Numbered from the stretch's first letter, positions 1 to 9,623 are shown. The stretch is DNA of 19,804 nt from an uncultured Coriobacteriaceae bacterium (GCA_902783925.1 CACZSV010000194.1:1-19804), one strand, 5' to 3'. The notes: generated from the letters alone by a model not told the origin. A program made the numbers and translations.

Positions 1-1629
1 CTGAGCTATTCTGTCGATTCGCTCTGCATCTGCCTTGCGTCCCGCAACACCGACGTTTTTGTCTCTGTTGAGCACATAGAGGTCGGGCAGCTCGATCGCA
101 TCGATATCTGCCTGCGCCTCGTCGAGCTCCGTTTGCGCATCGGCAATCTCTCTGAGCGCTTTTGAGCGTTCGGTTGCATATTCAGCACGGCCGCTTGTGT
201 ATTCATCGAAACCGGCATTGTATTCATTCCAACCGCTCGCAATGCGTGCCCGTCCCCTATCGAGTTCGACGAAACCCACCTGTATTTGCTCTACGGCTGC
301 CGCATATTCGCGCCTACCCTTTTCCAACTCCAATGCGCCCTCGTCAAGCTGTGCTTTGGCTACGTCGAGCGCCGTTTGCTGTTTGCCGAATTCAGCCTCG
401 GCAGCCTCACGTTCTGCATCGAGTTCCGCCTGCGCCGCAGCGCGTTGTTCCGGTGGGAGCTGATTGATAGCCGTCTGCGCTCGCTCGAACTTGATCTCGG
501 CCTCTGCCCTAGCTTGTTCAAGGGCCACAACGCCTGCCTCATAGTCATGCCTTCCCTGCTCGAGCTCGGCTTCTTTTTCTTTAAGGGTGACAGCGCTGTC
601 CGATACTGTTTGCTGGGCTTGGTCGAGCTCTCGTTGGCTGTTCTCAACGGTCTTCTCGGAGCTGAGAAGCTCATCTTTTGCAGATTGGAGCTGACCAGAT
701 GCGTCGTCTAATGAATCTTGTGCATCTCGAAGCATGTCAAAGGCCTTGTCACGCTCGCTTTCGAATTCGGCTCGGGCGTCATCGAGCTCTCGTTGGGCAT
801 CGGCTTTTACAACGGCGAGACGCTCACTGCGCAGCTCGAAGCCCATGCCCTCGATGCGTTCTTTAACTTTATCGACAATCTGGCTATATCCAGCGCTCGG
901 ATACACCTCGTTCATAGCACCTGCAACGCTGATATAGGCAGCCGTGTACGGCATATCCTGGGAAAAGTCCCCGTTAGGAATATACGCATAGGTGTCGATT
1001 TCGCCAGAGCCAAGTTCGCTTGAGGCGAAATTCGACGTCATCGGGTAAAACGGCGACCGAACGAAACCGCAGATCGTGTATTCGTCGAATCTGAGCGTCT
1101 CGTCGTCCGTTTCACGGACAAGACGCAATGTGTCGCCTGTTTTCGGCGTGACATCGAGGACGGCATCAGCAGCGACGACGCACTGTCCGGGTTCAGTAGG
1201 CCACGTTCCCTCGACGAGCACGGGACGATTGATATAGGATGCGTTATCGCTAACAGCACCTTTTCCATCCGAGCAGTCCGACGAAAGAGCGGATTGCATA
1301 TCGAGCCCGTTGAAGCGAACGACATATTTTATGTCGCCAAGCATGGCATACTCGTCCTTTGTGCGGGCTGCTTCGACGCCGCGCACCCCCTCGATCGCGC
1401 GAAGCTCCTGTATATCCTCGTCTTCGAAGCCCAATGTTCCAATGACATACAAATCGCTCATGTTCGTTGCGTCGTAGAACATGTCTGCAGAGAGGTTCAT
1501 ATCAATGGGGGTCATACGGAGCCCAGCATAGAAACCGCAGCCCAACGCGGATATAACGGCAATGGCGAGAAAGCGGCCCATCGAATGGGTTATCGACCGC
1601 CTGAACTCCTTGTTAAAGGCGCGCGACAT
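1..1629 (-). CDS. FtsX/MacB-like ABC transporter permease with long coiled coil (3' end cut by window edge)
   Basis: Membrane subunit of an ABC exporter-type or mechanotransmission system, partner of the ATPase encoded just upstream (7-nt gap). The visible 543 residues start MSRAFNKEFRRS. They continue with a first transmembrane helix at about residues 18-38, an extracytoplasmic domain (about 45-270) rich in short strands, then a very long charged helical region (about 275-515) full of heptad-like E/A/L/R repeats, interpreted as an extracytoplasmic coiled coil. The last residues (LYVLNRDKNVGVAG, about 517-530) are the usual lead-in to the second membrane bundle of this family, so the remaining three helices of the first FtsX unit and possibly a second FtsX unit lie outside the window. 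Start ATG at 1629 is chosen because it directly follows the ATPase stop; the ribosome site is weak, suggesting coupled translation. Substrate unknown. Confidence 0.85.
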   Translation of the reverse strand, partial: MSRAFNKEFRRSITHSMGRFLAIAVISALGCGFYAGLRMTPIDMNLSADMFYDATNMSDLYVIGTLGFEDEDIQELRAIEGVRGVEAARTKDEYAMLGDIKYVVRFNGLDMQSALSSDCSDGKGAVSDNASYINRPVLVEGTWPTEPGQCVVAADAVLDVTPKTGDTLRLVRETDDETLRFDEYTICGFVRSPFYPMTSNFASSELGSGEIDTYAYIPNGDFSQDMPYTAAYISVAGAMNEVYPSAGYSQIVDKVKERIEGMGFELRSERLAVVKADAQRELDDARAEFESERDKAFDMLRDAQDSLDDASGQLQSAKDELLSSEKTVENSQRELDQAQQTVSDSAVTLKEKEAELEQGRHDYEAGVVALEQARAEAEIKFERAQTAINQLPPEQRAAAQAELDAEREAAEAEFGKQQTALDVAKAQLDEGALELEKGRREYAAAVEQIQVGFVELDRGRARIASGWNEYNAGFDEYTSGRAEYATERSKALREIADAQTELDEAQADIDAIELPDLYVLNRDKNVGVAGRKADAERIDRIAQ

Positions 1630-1636
1630 AGGCGAC

Positions 1637-2338
<702 letters not shown>

Positions 2339-2350
2339 TGCAATACCTAT

Positions 2351-4060
2351 CTATTCGGCAGGTGCCCATATCGCAAGATACGAGTTTCCAAGATCTCTCA
2401 CCATTGCATTAAAGTCATCAGCGGAAATCTCTTGACCGTCGTAGCTATAGCTGTCGACCTGCACGGTGGTCGTCGATGAGCTTTGCTGTGATGGAGCACT
2501 GCTCGAAGGGGAAGATGACGATGATGAGGACGTCGAAGGCGGCGTCACAGTCTTTGTGGCCGTCTCATGAACATAGGTATGGGACTCGACGATCCTGTTC
2601 TCTCCAATGGTGTAGACAGAATAGCTTTCGCGATTTATTCCCGTCGTGGACAAGACGACCTGATGCGCCCCAGTTGAATACCAGATTGCAGGCTCATGAT
2701 TGCTGCCGCCGGCGGCAGAGGCGAGTTCGACTACCCTATGAGAGACAACATCGTAGGAGCATACAAAGGCCATCGCGCCAACTGAACTCGACGAATTGCC
2801 AACCAAAAGCAGCTCGGGAAGTCCGTTTCCGCTGATATCGACAAGCTTGTATTCGGTTCCAGACCTGCCTTTCGATTCCGCATATGCCGTGAGGGCATTC
2901 TGGGCATCCGCTATACGCTGCTGTTTTTCCTGCTCTGCTTTCAATGCTGCAAGCTCGGCATCGCGCTTTTGCACGAGCGCTCCCTTGTAAGCATCCGCCT
3001 TGGTCTTTTCTAAACCAGATTCGAGCGCGTACGTATACGATTTCTCGATGTCGTCATCGCTGATATCGGTCAAGGAGGCAATGGAAAAGATGAAAGAATC
3101 CTGCAGCTCGTATGCCTGCCCCGATGAAAGAGTATCGGTAATCGAGACCCGAATGCGCGTCTCGGGCACGCTGTACAACTCCGGCGTATCGAGCAATGGC
3201 GAGGCTGCGATGCTCAGAGTATAGTCTCCGTAAGGAAGCTCGATCCCATGTCCGTTGATGTCAATGAACATGACCTCGTCGTAAACGACTCCTTCAGAAG
3301 AAGCGCCTTCGACATGGACGGGAATCAGGGAATCTGCGCTGTCGTATCCTGGTGCAGTCACCTTCGCTACGACGGCATGCGGCTCGATGGCTTTTCGATG
3401 CGCATCGGCGGCGCGCCAGGCCATGAAGCCGGCGATGCCCACGATTACAAGGGCTGCAATAACAGCTACGATGATTATGCGCCTACGTCTTTTCCTGGGG
3501 TCGACGGGAATGCTGTGAGCTCCAAGATACGTGGCATCGACAGACGTTTCGTCTTCTGTCTGGGGATCAAGGGCCTCCTCCGGAATGCCCTCATCTGTCT
3601 CGTATTGCTCGAAGTACTTGCGTGTAAAGGGAAGCACTTGAGTTTCCGCGCCGGGCGCGACCGATGCGTGGGTCGCATTTGAATCCTTTGTCGTGGCAAC
3701 TTGAAGGCTATCTGCCGCATCTTTATCCATGAGCTCGGAGAACTGCTCGGATAACATGACCGTCATATCGGGAGCCATCTCGTCGTCGGCTATGACGGCG
3801 GGAAACGAGCGTGTACCTTCTTCTGTATTCACGGCCTTGGCAACGTCATCGAGAATGATCGTCGCATCGCCAACAGATTCGAAACGCGTAGTATCAGAAG
3901 GGCTATCCTGTATTTCCGCTTGAGCGGATTCGTCTTTGCTCGAACGTATCTCTTGCGCTACATTCGCATCTTTTACAGCGCTGTCCGACACGTCATCTAG
4001 ACGTGCCGTATCATCTGCTCCATAAGATGAATCTGGGGTTGTGTTGGTGTCGCCTGGCAT
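2351..4060 (-). CDS. Single-pass membrane protein with acidic cytoplasmic tail and extracellular FG-GAP-like region, function unknown
   Basis: I do not recognise a named family. The 569 residues divide into an acidic, low-complexity tail (1-190); a basic patch RKRRRR (189-194) followed by one transmembrane helix (about 195-215), giving N-in/C-out topology by the positive-inside rule; an extracellular strand-rich domain (about 225-330); a charged coiled-coil-like helix (about 335-395); a segment with VDISGNGLPELLLVG (about 407-421), similar to the DxxGDGxPEL wording of FG-GAP/VCBS-like modules; a Ser/Thr/Pro linker with a run of serines (about 501-533); and a short C-terminal piece. The tail holds five acidic-Thr-x-x-Leu/Phe motifs (Thr 18, 57, 67, 100, 140) that look like phosphothreonine/FHA sites. 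It is 18 nt downstream of usp and 12 nt upstream of the ABC ATPase gene, hinting at a sensor or accessory role for that transporter. Confidence 0.8.
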   Translation of the reverse strand: MPGDTNTTPDSSYGADDTARLDDVSDSAVKDANVAQEIRSSKDESAQAEIQDSPSDTTRFESVGDATIILDDVAKAVNTEEGTRSFPAVIADDEMAPDMTVMLSEQFSELMDKDAADSLQVATTKDSNATHASVAPGAETQVLPFTRKYFEQYETDEGIPEEALDPQTEDETSVDATYLGAHSIPVDPRKRRRRIIIVAVIAALVIVGIAGFMAWRAADAHRKAIEPHAVVAKVTAPGYDSADSLIPVHVEGASSEGVVYDEVMFIDINGHGIELPYGDYTLSIAASPLLDTPELYSVPETRIRVSITDTLSSGQAYELQDSFIFSIASLTDISDDDIEKSYTYALESGLEKTKADAYKGALVQKRDAELAALKAEQEKQQRIADAQNALTAYAESKGRSGTEYKLVDISGNGLPELLLVGNSSSSVGAMAFVCSYDVVSHRVVELASAAGGSNHEPAIWYSTGAHQVVLSTTGINRESYSVYTIGENRIVESHTYVHETATKTVTPPSTSSSSSSSPSSSAPSQQSSSTTTVQVDSYSYDGQEISADDFNAMVRDLGNSYLAIWAPAE

Positions 4061-4078
4061 GATCTTGAAAACGGGTCT

Positions 4079-4552
4079 CTATTTCACAACGAGCACGGGA
4101 AGATCCACGCCACGCAAGACGGCGAAGCTCACGCTTCCAAGAGCCGCGCGAATTGCACCAAGACCACGCCGTCCCATCACAATGCAATCGATGCCGTTCT
4201 CATTTGCATAATTGCATATAACCTCTTGGGGTCTGCCATTTTCGACAACGATTTGAATATCGATATTATCGGGGACGCTCTCAAAGAAATTCTCAATCTG
4301 CTCTTGAATTTTCTTGCGATGCTCGTTGTTGTAGTTATCGCGCGTCGCGTTGAGGACAGAAACATCGATTTTAGGAACGCCTGCCATGCGCGCGGCTATC
4401 TCAAATGTCGAGTCATCAAAGTTCATCGGCTCTGCGACCTTGAGAACGGTGACATCGACGGGGACGCTTGAGGCACACATTTCCAAGGCGGCTTTCAAAG
4501 CGCGTTGAGAAGGTTCCGAGCCGTCAAAGGGAACGAGAATGGATTTATACAT
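4079..4552 (-). CDS. Universal stress protein, UspA family
   Basis: Small cytoplasmic nucleotide-binding protein (157 residues, normal single-domain Usp length). It opens with the family strand MYKSILVPFDGSEPSQRAL, in which Asp10 is the usual ATP-contacting aspartate, and ends with GRRGLGAIRAALGSVSFAV and the final strand LPVLVVK. The ATP loop is normally G-2x-G-9x-G-S/T; here the second spacer is 8 residues, a one-residue shortening confirmed in the DNA. It may still bind ATP. A strong ribosome site GGAGGT sits 6 nt before the ATG. It lies between the ion transporter gene and the 569-residue membrane protein gene on the same strand; Usp genes often accompany transporters, possibly as regulatory partners. 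Confidence 0.93.
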   Translation of the reverse strand: MYKSILVPFDGSEPSQRALKAALEMCASSVPVDVTVLKVAEPMNFDDSTFEIAARMAGVPKIDVSVLNATRDNYNNEHRKKIQEQIENFFESVPDNIDIQIVVENGRPQEVICNYANENGIDCIVMGRRGLGAIRAALGSVSFAVLRGVDLPVLVVK

Positions 4553-4590
4553 ATGAGACCTCCGCGACTAGGCTAGAAAACAGGTTTCAT

Positions 4591-4613
4591 GCTCTTTTTA
4601 CAGGAAAAAGAGC
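4591..4613. terminator. Hairpin overlapping the 3' end of the ion transporter gene
   Basis: Perfect 9-bp inverted repeat GCTCTTTTT / AAAAAGAGC with a 5-nt loop. The transporter stop codon TAA (4598-4600) lies across the stem-loop junction. No U-tract follows on either strand, so it may be a weak terminator, an attenuating or mRNA-end structure, or a processing site between the transporter gene and usp. Confidence 0.45.
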
Positions 4614-5977
4614 AGTGTGTCGATAATAAAAATGGGCACGAGAATACAAAGCGACCAGAGCATGTATCTAAAGAAACTCGGCATCTTGACGCCACCGCTT
4701 TCGGCGATGTTTTTCACCATGAAATTCGGCGCATTACCAATGTAGGTATTGGCACCCATAAAGACGGCACCGGCAGAGATTGCCAGAAGAATAGGCACGC
4801 CGACCTCTCCAACAGTTGTGATCACTGCCGCACCCCCCTGAGCACCCAGGGCCCCTGCCGCCGTGAGAAACACAACGTAGGTCGGGGAATTGTCGAGGAA
4901 CGACGAGAGCAGACCCGTTGCCCAGAAGAATTCGAGCGGGGTGTCGACGCCAATGCTTCCGCCGTAGGTGCGCAAAATTGCGAGTGCGGGAATCATGGTG
5001 ATGAAGATGCCAATGAAGAGCTTGGCCACCTCGGTAATAGGAGCCCACTCGAAGTTATTGCGACGGCGCAGATCCTTGCTCGTGGTGAACCACGATAACA
5101 GCATAGCTATTACGATGAGCACAATCTGTACGATATAGTCGATTCCGACATGCGTGCCGTAGATCTCGATGCCAAAGGTACGACCCGTCGCGGAATCGAT
5201 GAACATCTCGAGCTGCGGGATGAGACCGTTCAGAATGACGGCAACGATGATGAGCGCGAGAAAGAAGAAATTATGCCAGCCCTCAATACGAATCGGGACC
5301 CGGTCGTCCGCACGTGATTCCAGCTCGAGCATTTTCATGCCCTCCTTGCCTTCCTTCTTGATAAAGTGCCTGTCGAGGAAGACAAAAACGGCGATCATCA
5401 AGGCGGTATTGATCACAAGCAACGGCCAAATATGCACGATGGTCCAGAAGAACGGCACACCGCGCAAGTAGCCCAGGAACAGCGGAGGGTCTCCCAAAGG
5501 CGTTAGACAGCCGCCCATATTCGCAACCATGAAAATGAAGAAGATAACGATATGGGCCTTGTGCTTACGCCAATGATTAGCACGCAGCACAGGACGGATA
5601 AGCAGCATGGCAGCACCTGTCGTGCCAACCCAGCTCGCTATTGCCGTGCCGATAAGCAGTAAAATGACATTGTTCTTGGTGGTACCGACAATCGTGCCTC
5701 TAATGTGAATGCCGCCTGCTACGACAAAAAGGCCGAGCAAAAGAACGATGAACGGGATATAGTCGCCGATTATGGTCTCAGAGAGCTCTTCAGCGGCGAT
5801 TTCGGGGCCATAGGCTATGGTGAAGGGAATCAGAAAGATGAGCGCCCAGAACAATGCTCCGAGCAGCTGATGTTTTTCCCACCACTCGCCTTTGACGAGC
5901 GGCATAATGGCTATGGAAAGGAGCATCCCGACAAAGGGTGCGATGCTCCATAAAGGTAGAGATTGTCCCAGTTCCAT
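4598..5977 (-). CDS. Sodium:proton antiporter, NhaD/ArsB-like (ion transporter superfamily)
   Basis: Polytopic inner-membrane transporter of 459 residues with about 11-13 hydrophobic helices. Recognisable family stretches are TTGAAMLLIRPVLRAN (about 119-134), NMGGCLTPLGDPPLFLGYL (about 153-171) and FLDNSPTYVVFL in the second half; the paired GD-P and LDN-PT re-entrant motifs are typical of NhaD-type antiporters and the related ArsB/citrate carriers. Na+/H+ exchange is the most likely job, but exact substrate cannot be fixed by eye, so no symbol is given. The ATG at 5977 has a good AAAGGA ribosome site. It heads the five-gene minus-strand run ending at the ABC permease; the next gene (usp) begins 45 nt after its stop, with a hairpin across the stop codon. 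Confidence 0.85.
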   Translation of the reverse strand: MELGQSLPLWSIAPFVGMLLSIAIMPLVKGEWWEKHQLLGALFWALIFLIPFTIAYGPEIAAEELSETIIGDYIPFIVLLLGLFVVAGGIHIRGTIVGTTKNNVILLLIGTAIASWVGTTGAAMLLIRPVLRANHWRKHKAHIVIFFIFMVANMGGCLTPLGDPPLFLGYLRGVPFFWTIVHIWPLLVINTALMIAVFVFLDRHFIKKEGKEGMKMLELESRADDRVPIRIEGWHNFFFLALIIVAVILNGLIPQLEMFIDSATGRTFGIEIYGTHVGIDYIVQIVLIVIAMLLSWFTTSKDLRRRNNFEWAPITEVAKLFIGIFITMIPALAILRTYGGSIGVDTPLEFFWATGLLSSFLDNSPTYVVFLTAAGALGAQGGAAVITTVGEVGVPILLAISAGAVFMGANTYIGNAPNFMVKNIAESGGVKMPSFFRYMLWSLCILVPIFIIDTLLFFL

Positions 5978-6194
5978 GGTAATCCTTTAGTGCATGCGTA
6001 AAACAACCGCATCACTTTACCATTTCTGTATGTATTCTCATCAGAAAAGAGCACGTAAATCGGTAAACAGGCAGAAGCATCGGTATCAGATTGAGCGAAA
6101 GCCAGCGGTAAAATGTCGCACGGGACGACATGGATGGGACCGACCGACGACCGGGCGGGCTAAAGCCCGCCCGGTCGCACTTAGGATGGCGCGC
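5978..6194. other. Intergenic region between ilvE and the transporter gene
   Basis: This 217-bp stretch must hold the promoter for the transporter gene run and the 3' end of the ilvE transcript. It contains the strong hairpin at 6148-6177. I see no convincing -35/-10 pair. No supportable small ORF. Confidence 0.5.
6148..6177. terminator. Strong GC-rich hairpin downstream of ilvE
   Basis: A perfect 13-bp stem (6148-6160 with 6165-6177) closes a TAAA loop; its core is GGGCGGGC-TAAA-GCCCGCCC. It lies 17 nt beyond the ilvE stop. There is no U-run after the stem on the minus strand, so it may be an RNA-end stabiliser or repeat rather than a textbook intrinsic terminator. The same core recurs at 10190-10209 with a different loop, so it is also a candidate dispersed repeat. 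Confidence 0.6.
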
Positions 6195-7247
6195 TTAGGC
6201 GATTTCGACGACCCAGCCTTCAGGACCTTCGATTTTACCGCTCTGGATATCGGTGAGCGTGTTGCGCAGTTTCGTCATAACGGGACCGGCTGCTTCCATC
6301 CCGGAAATATCGATTTCCTCGTCGTTATAGCTGATCTTGCCGACGGGGCTGATGACAGCCGCCGTTCCGCAGAGGCCGGCTTCGACGAAATCCCCGTTCT
6401 CGACCTCGCTGAACTTCACCGGACGCTCGTCGACGGTCATCCCGAGCAGATCTCGCGCCACTACGACCAGACTCCTGCGCGTGATAGAGGGCAAGATGGA
6501 ATCCGTGTGGCTTTGGGGAACGACAAGCGTGCCCTCCTTATTCACGAAGATGATATTGGCCCCGCCCGCCTCTTCAACGTACGTGCGGCTCTCGGAATCG
6601 AGATACAGGTTTTCCGCGAAACCATTTGCATGGGCCTCGACGTTGGCCTGCAGGCTCATCGCGTAATTCAAGCCAGCTTTGATATTACCGGTACCACGCG
6701 GTGCTGCGCGGTCGTATTTGCTGACGCAGATATGGATGGGCACGGCACCGCCCTTGTAGTACGGTCCTACCGGGGTAACGAGAATGCGGAACTGATATTC
6801 ATCGGCAGGCTTGACGCCGATGACCTCTCCTGTTGCATACATAACGGGGCGAATATAGAGCGTGGCCCCGCTCCCAAATGGGGGGACGTAAGCTTCGTTT
6901 GCTTTCACGACCTGCTTGACAGCCTCGATAAAACGATCCTTGGGAAACGGCGGCATGCAGAGGCGCTCTGCTGTATCGTACATGCGCTCAGCGTTGAGGT
7001 CGGGCCTGAAGCATACGATCTTTCCCTCTTCGGTCGTGTACGCCTTGAGGCCTTCGAAGCATTCCTGGCAATAATGGAGAATGCCGGCGCATTCGCTCAG
7101 GGTCACCGTGTGATCAGAGGTAAGAACTCCCGAATCCCACTTTCCGTCTTTCCAGTTGCTGACATAGCTGTAATCGGTTTGCATGAACGTAAACCCGAGG
7201 CTTCCCCAATCCATATCCTTTTTCGTCGACAAGCCAATCATCTCCAT
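6195..7247 (-). CDS. ilvE: Branched-chain amino acid aminotransferase
   Basis: PLP enzyme that transfers the amino group between glutamate and the 2-oxo acids of leucine, isoleucine and valine; last step of their synthesis and first of their breakdown. The 350-residue length and the motifs ECFEGLKAY (62-70) and YVEEAGGANIIF (about 223-234) mark the longer, eukaryote-like BCAT group (IlvE_II) rather than the ~310-residue E. coli type. The Schiff-base lysine is probably K190 in GNIKAGLNYAMSLQ. It sits 65 nt downstream of the hydratase gene on the same strand. That gap contains a TACAAT box (7285-7290, minus strand) that could be a secondary promoter, though its -35 is poor. Start ATG at 7247 has no clear ribosome site; an ATG two codons later is an alternative. 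Confidence 0.95.
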   Translation of the reverse strand: MEMIGLSTKKDMDWGSLGFTFMQTDYSYVSNWKDGKWDSGVLTSDHTVTLSECAGILHYCQECFEGLKAYTTEEGKIVCFRPDLNAERMYDTAERLCMPPFPKDRFIEAVKQVVKANEAYVPPFGSGATLYIRPVMYATGEVIGVKPADEYQFRILVTPVGPYYKGGAVPIHICVSKYDRAAPRGTGNIKAGLNYAMSLQANVEAHANGFAENLYLDSESRTYVEEAGGANIIFVNKEGTLVVPQSHTDSILPSITRRSLVVVARDLLGMTVDERPVKFSEVENGDFVEAGLCGTAAVISPVGKISYNDEEIDISGMEAAGPVMTKLRNTLTDIQSGKIEGPEGWVVEIA

Positions 7248-7312
7248 TTCGATTGCATCAAGAAGCTATTACTTCCTACAACCTATTGTACGTCCTCATC
7301 ATTGCGTTTTTG

Positions 7313-9598
7313 TTAACGACGATTCCGATTGTAATTGATAAGACAACCCGCCTTGACTATCTCTCGCTCCTCCGCGGTCATATCGGCAATGGCAAGTTCA
7401 ATTTCCTTGAATTGCGTACCCTTGATGACAAAGGCGCGAATACGGGAAAGGTCTCCGTCGAGCACATTGCGAATGCCCGGAACGAACACCCAGTCGCCAA
7501 TCTCGAAAACGTCAGTCCCCTGTGAATACTGGAAGGGAAGCATGCCCCAGTTTATGCAATTGCTGCGGTAACGCTTCGTCGCGTATTCCTCGGTGATGTT
7601 CGCCAAGGCACCCAAGACACGCTGACAACTCGCGGCTTGCTCGCGTGCGGACCCATCGCCCGGTTTGCGTGCGTAGATCGTCGAGCCGATCTCGATTTCG
7701 CGCTCGTCGATACCCTCGAACCCGGGAATCATATGCACGGTCGCATACACACCATCAAGCTCGGAGGGGGTCATGCCAGCATCGCGCGCTGCTTCCAGCT
7801 CGCGCACCTCCTTTGCTCGGCCGACATAGCCGGGGTCTCTCCGAGAAAGCGTGAACTCAGCCAGTCCGAGCGGATTCGACCTGAACGAAGAGGTCTCCCC
7901 GCTGGGAATAAGCTCGTCTGTCGTAGTCACCTCGTCTTCGATCTTCGAGACGATGCGCAGCAGAATATCCTCCGAAAGCGGCTCCTGTTCTGGCCAGTCC
8001 TTGATATTGGGACCATAGCGAAGCCCGTGATCTGCATCGGCATTGCCGAATCCCTTGAAGACGCGCCTTTCGTAGCTGCGGTCATCGTATTCGTATGCGG
8101 GGATGTCCCCCCAGCAATCGAGCGTTTCTGCACTCGTGAGCTTACCGCCGTTTGCCGCCGTTGCCGCAATGGAACGCGCATCCATGAGCGCGACAGCGGA
8201 CATCTGCCCGTTTTGCGGCTTCGAGCCTTCACGGTTGGGGAAATTGCGCGTTGCATGACGAATAGACAGCGCATTATGAGCGGGAGTATCCCCCGCACCG
8301 AAACACGGTCCGCAAAACGCTGTGCGTACGATAGCGCCTGCATCCATAAGGTCTGCGAGAAGCCCCTTACGATCGAGATCGACAAACACCGGCTGCGAAG
8401 ATGGGTACACGCTCAGGTAGAATTCGCCATTGCCGATGTTCGCGCCCTCGAGCGCGTGGGCAGCCTCGACGATATTCGAATACGTGCCACCGGCGCATCC
8501 GGCTATGACACCTTGCTGAACTTGCAGTTTTCCATCGGAAGCAATTTTATCGAGCAACGTGAACTTCGCGCGCCCTTCCGCGACTTTCTCTGCGGCGCGC
8601 TCGGTTTCTGCCAGAATATCGTGGAGGTTTTCGTACAGCCCGTCAATCGTATACGCGTTCGAAGGGTGAAACGGCAGCGCGATCATGGGCTTGATGCTCG
8701 AAAGATCGACTTGCACCACGCCATCGTAGTAAGCTACCTGTTCTGGTTTGAGTTCGGCGAAGTCGTTCTCGCGCTTGTGGAGCGCAAGCCAAGCCCTCGT
8801 ATCATCATCAGTTTGCCAAACCGAGCTCAGGCACGTGGTCTCCGTCGTCATGACATCGATGCCATTGCGGTAATCGGTCGGCATCGAAGAGACGCCTGGC
8901 CCGACAAACTCCATGACCTTGTTCTTGACGTACCCGTTCTTATAGACGGCGCCCACAACGGCAAGAGCGATATCCATTGGCCCAACGTATGGGGCGGGCT
9001 TGCCCGTGAGGTAGATGGCCACGACATCGGGGTAGGCAACATCGTAGGTGTCGCCTAATAGCTGTTTGTCGAGCTCTCCCCCACCTTCGCCAATTGCCAT
9101 GCAGCCGAGCGCACCGTAGCGCGTATGCGAATCGGAGCCCAGAATCATCTTGCCGCATCCCGCAAAATTCTCGCGCATGAATTGATGAATGACGGCGATA
9201 TGGGGTGGTACGTATATGCCACCATATTTCTGCGCGGCAGAAAGCCCAAAGAGGTGGTCATCGTCGTTGATGGTGCCACCCACCGCGCACAGCGAATTGT
9301 GACAGCAGGTTAGTACATACGGAAGGGGAAACTCGGTCATGCCCGACGCGCGTGCTGTCTGTATGATACCGACGTAGGTAATGTCATGGCTTGCCATAGC
9401 ATCGAACTTGATCTTGAGCTGATGCTCGGACCCGCTCGTGTTGTGAGCCGAGAGAATGCTATAGGCGATAGTTCCCTTACGCGCGGATTCTTTATCGGCA
9501 ACAGTCCCGCAAAGCTGTTCGACACGGCCCGCATCGCTTTGCATGACGAGTTCCGTGCCGTTAACGAGAAATGCGCCTTCTTCTCCAAGCTTAATCAT
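7313..9598 (-). CDS. Aconitase-superfamily hydratase (YbhJ-like)
   Basis: Predicted cytoplasmic [4Fe-4S] hydro-lyase of 761 residues, close to the size of E. coli YbhJ, an aconitase paralogue of unsettled function. Cluster ligands appear intact: C368 in VIAGCAGGTYSN and C429/C432 in FCGPCFGAGD. The GSDSHTRYGALGC segment (154-166) matches the aconitase DSHT active-site stretch, and RSNCINWGMLPFQ near the C-terminus matches the substrate-binding RSNLxGMGVLP strand of the swivel domain. The domain order (three N-terminal cluster domains, then swivel) is that of AcnA. The substrate is uncertain: it could be citrate/isocitrate or another hydroxy-di/tricarboxylate. A strong GGAAGGGG ribosome site precedes the ATG. 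It is followed on the same strand by ilvE, which suggests a link to 2-oxoglutarate/glutamate or branched-chain supply (inference). Confidence 0.9.
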   Translation of the reverse strand: MIKLGEEGAFLVNGTELVMQSDAGRVEQLCGTVADKESARKGTIAYSILSAHNTSGSEHQLKIKFDAMASHDITYVGIIQTARASGMTEFPLPYVLTCCHNSLCAVGGTINDDDHLFGLSAAQKYGGIYVPPHIAVIHQFMRENFAGCGKMILGSDSHTRYGALGCMAIGEGGGELDKQLLGDTYDVAYPDVVAIYLTGKPAPYVGPMDIALAVVGAVYKNGYVKNKVMEFVGPGVSSMPTDYRNGIDVMTTETTCLSSVWQTDDDTRAWLALHKRENDFAELKPEQVAYYDGVVQVDLSSIKPMIALPFHPSNAYTIDGLYENLHDILAETERAAEKVAEGRAKFTLLDKIASDGKLQVQQGVIAGCAGGTYSNIVEAAHALEGANIGNGEFYLSVYPSSQPVFVDLDRKGLLADLMDAGAIVRTAFCGPCFGAGDTPAHNALSIRHATRNFPNREGSKPQNGQMSAVALMDARSIAATAANGGKLTSAETLDCWGDIPAYEYDDRSYERRVFKGFGNADADHGLRYGPNIKDWPEQEPLSEDILLRIVSKIEDEVTTTDELIPSGETSSFRSNPLGLAEFTLSRRDPGYVGRAKEVRELEAARDAGMTPSELDGVYATVHMIPGFEGIDEREIEIGSTIYARKPGDGSAREQAASCQRVLGALANITEEYATKRYRSNCINWGMLPFQYSQGTDVFEIGDWVFVPGIRNVLDGDLSRIRAFVIKGTQFKEIELAIADMTAEEREIVKAGCLINYNRNRR

Positions 9599-9623
9599 GA
9601 AACCCCTTCCTGAGTTACTATTG

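Noticed and set aside
162..1023. Several plus-strand open frames opposite the left-edge gene
   Set aside because: They are shadows of the ABC permease coiled coil, which reads open on the minus strand from 1629 to the window edge.
3248..3682. 144-codon plus-strand open frame
   Set aside because: Antisense to the 569-residue membrane protein gene, with no ribosome site or recognisable domain.
5994..7316. 440-codon open frame on the plus strand
   Set aside because: It runs antisense to ilvE and through the GC hairpin; a stop-free frame caused by codon bias.
7637..9058. 473-codon open frame on the plus strand
   Set aside because: It is the antisense shadow of the hydratase, whose motifs are all intact; composition is Arg/His-rich and no ribosome site or family is recognisable.
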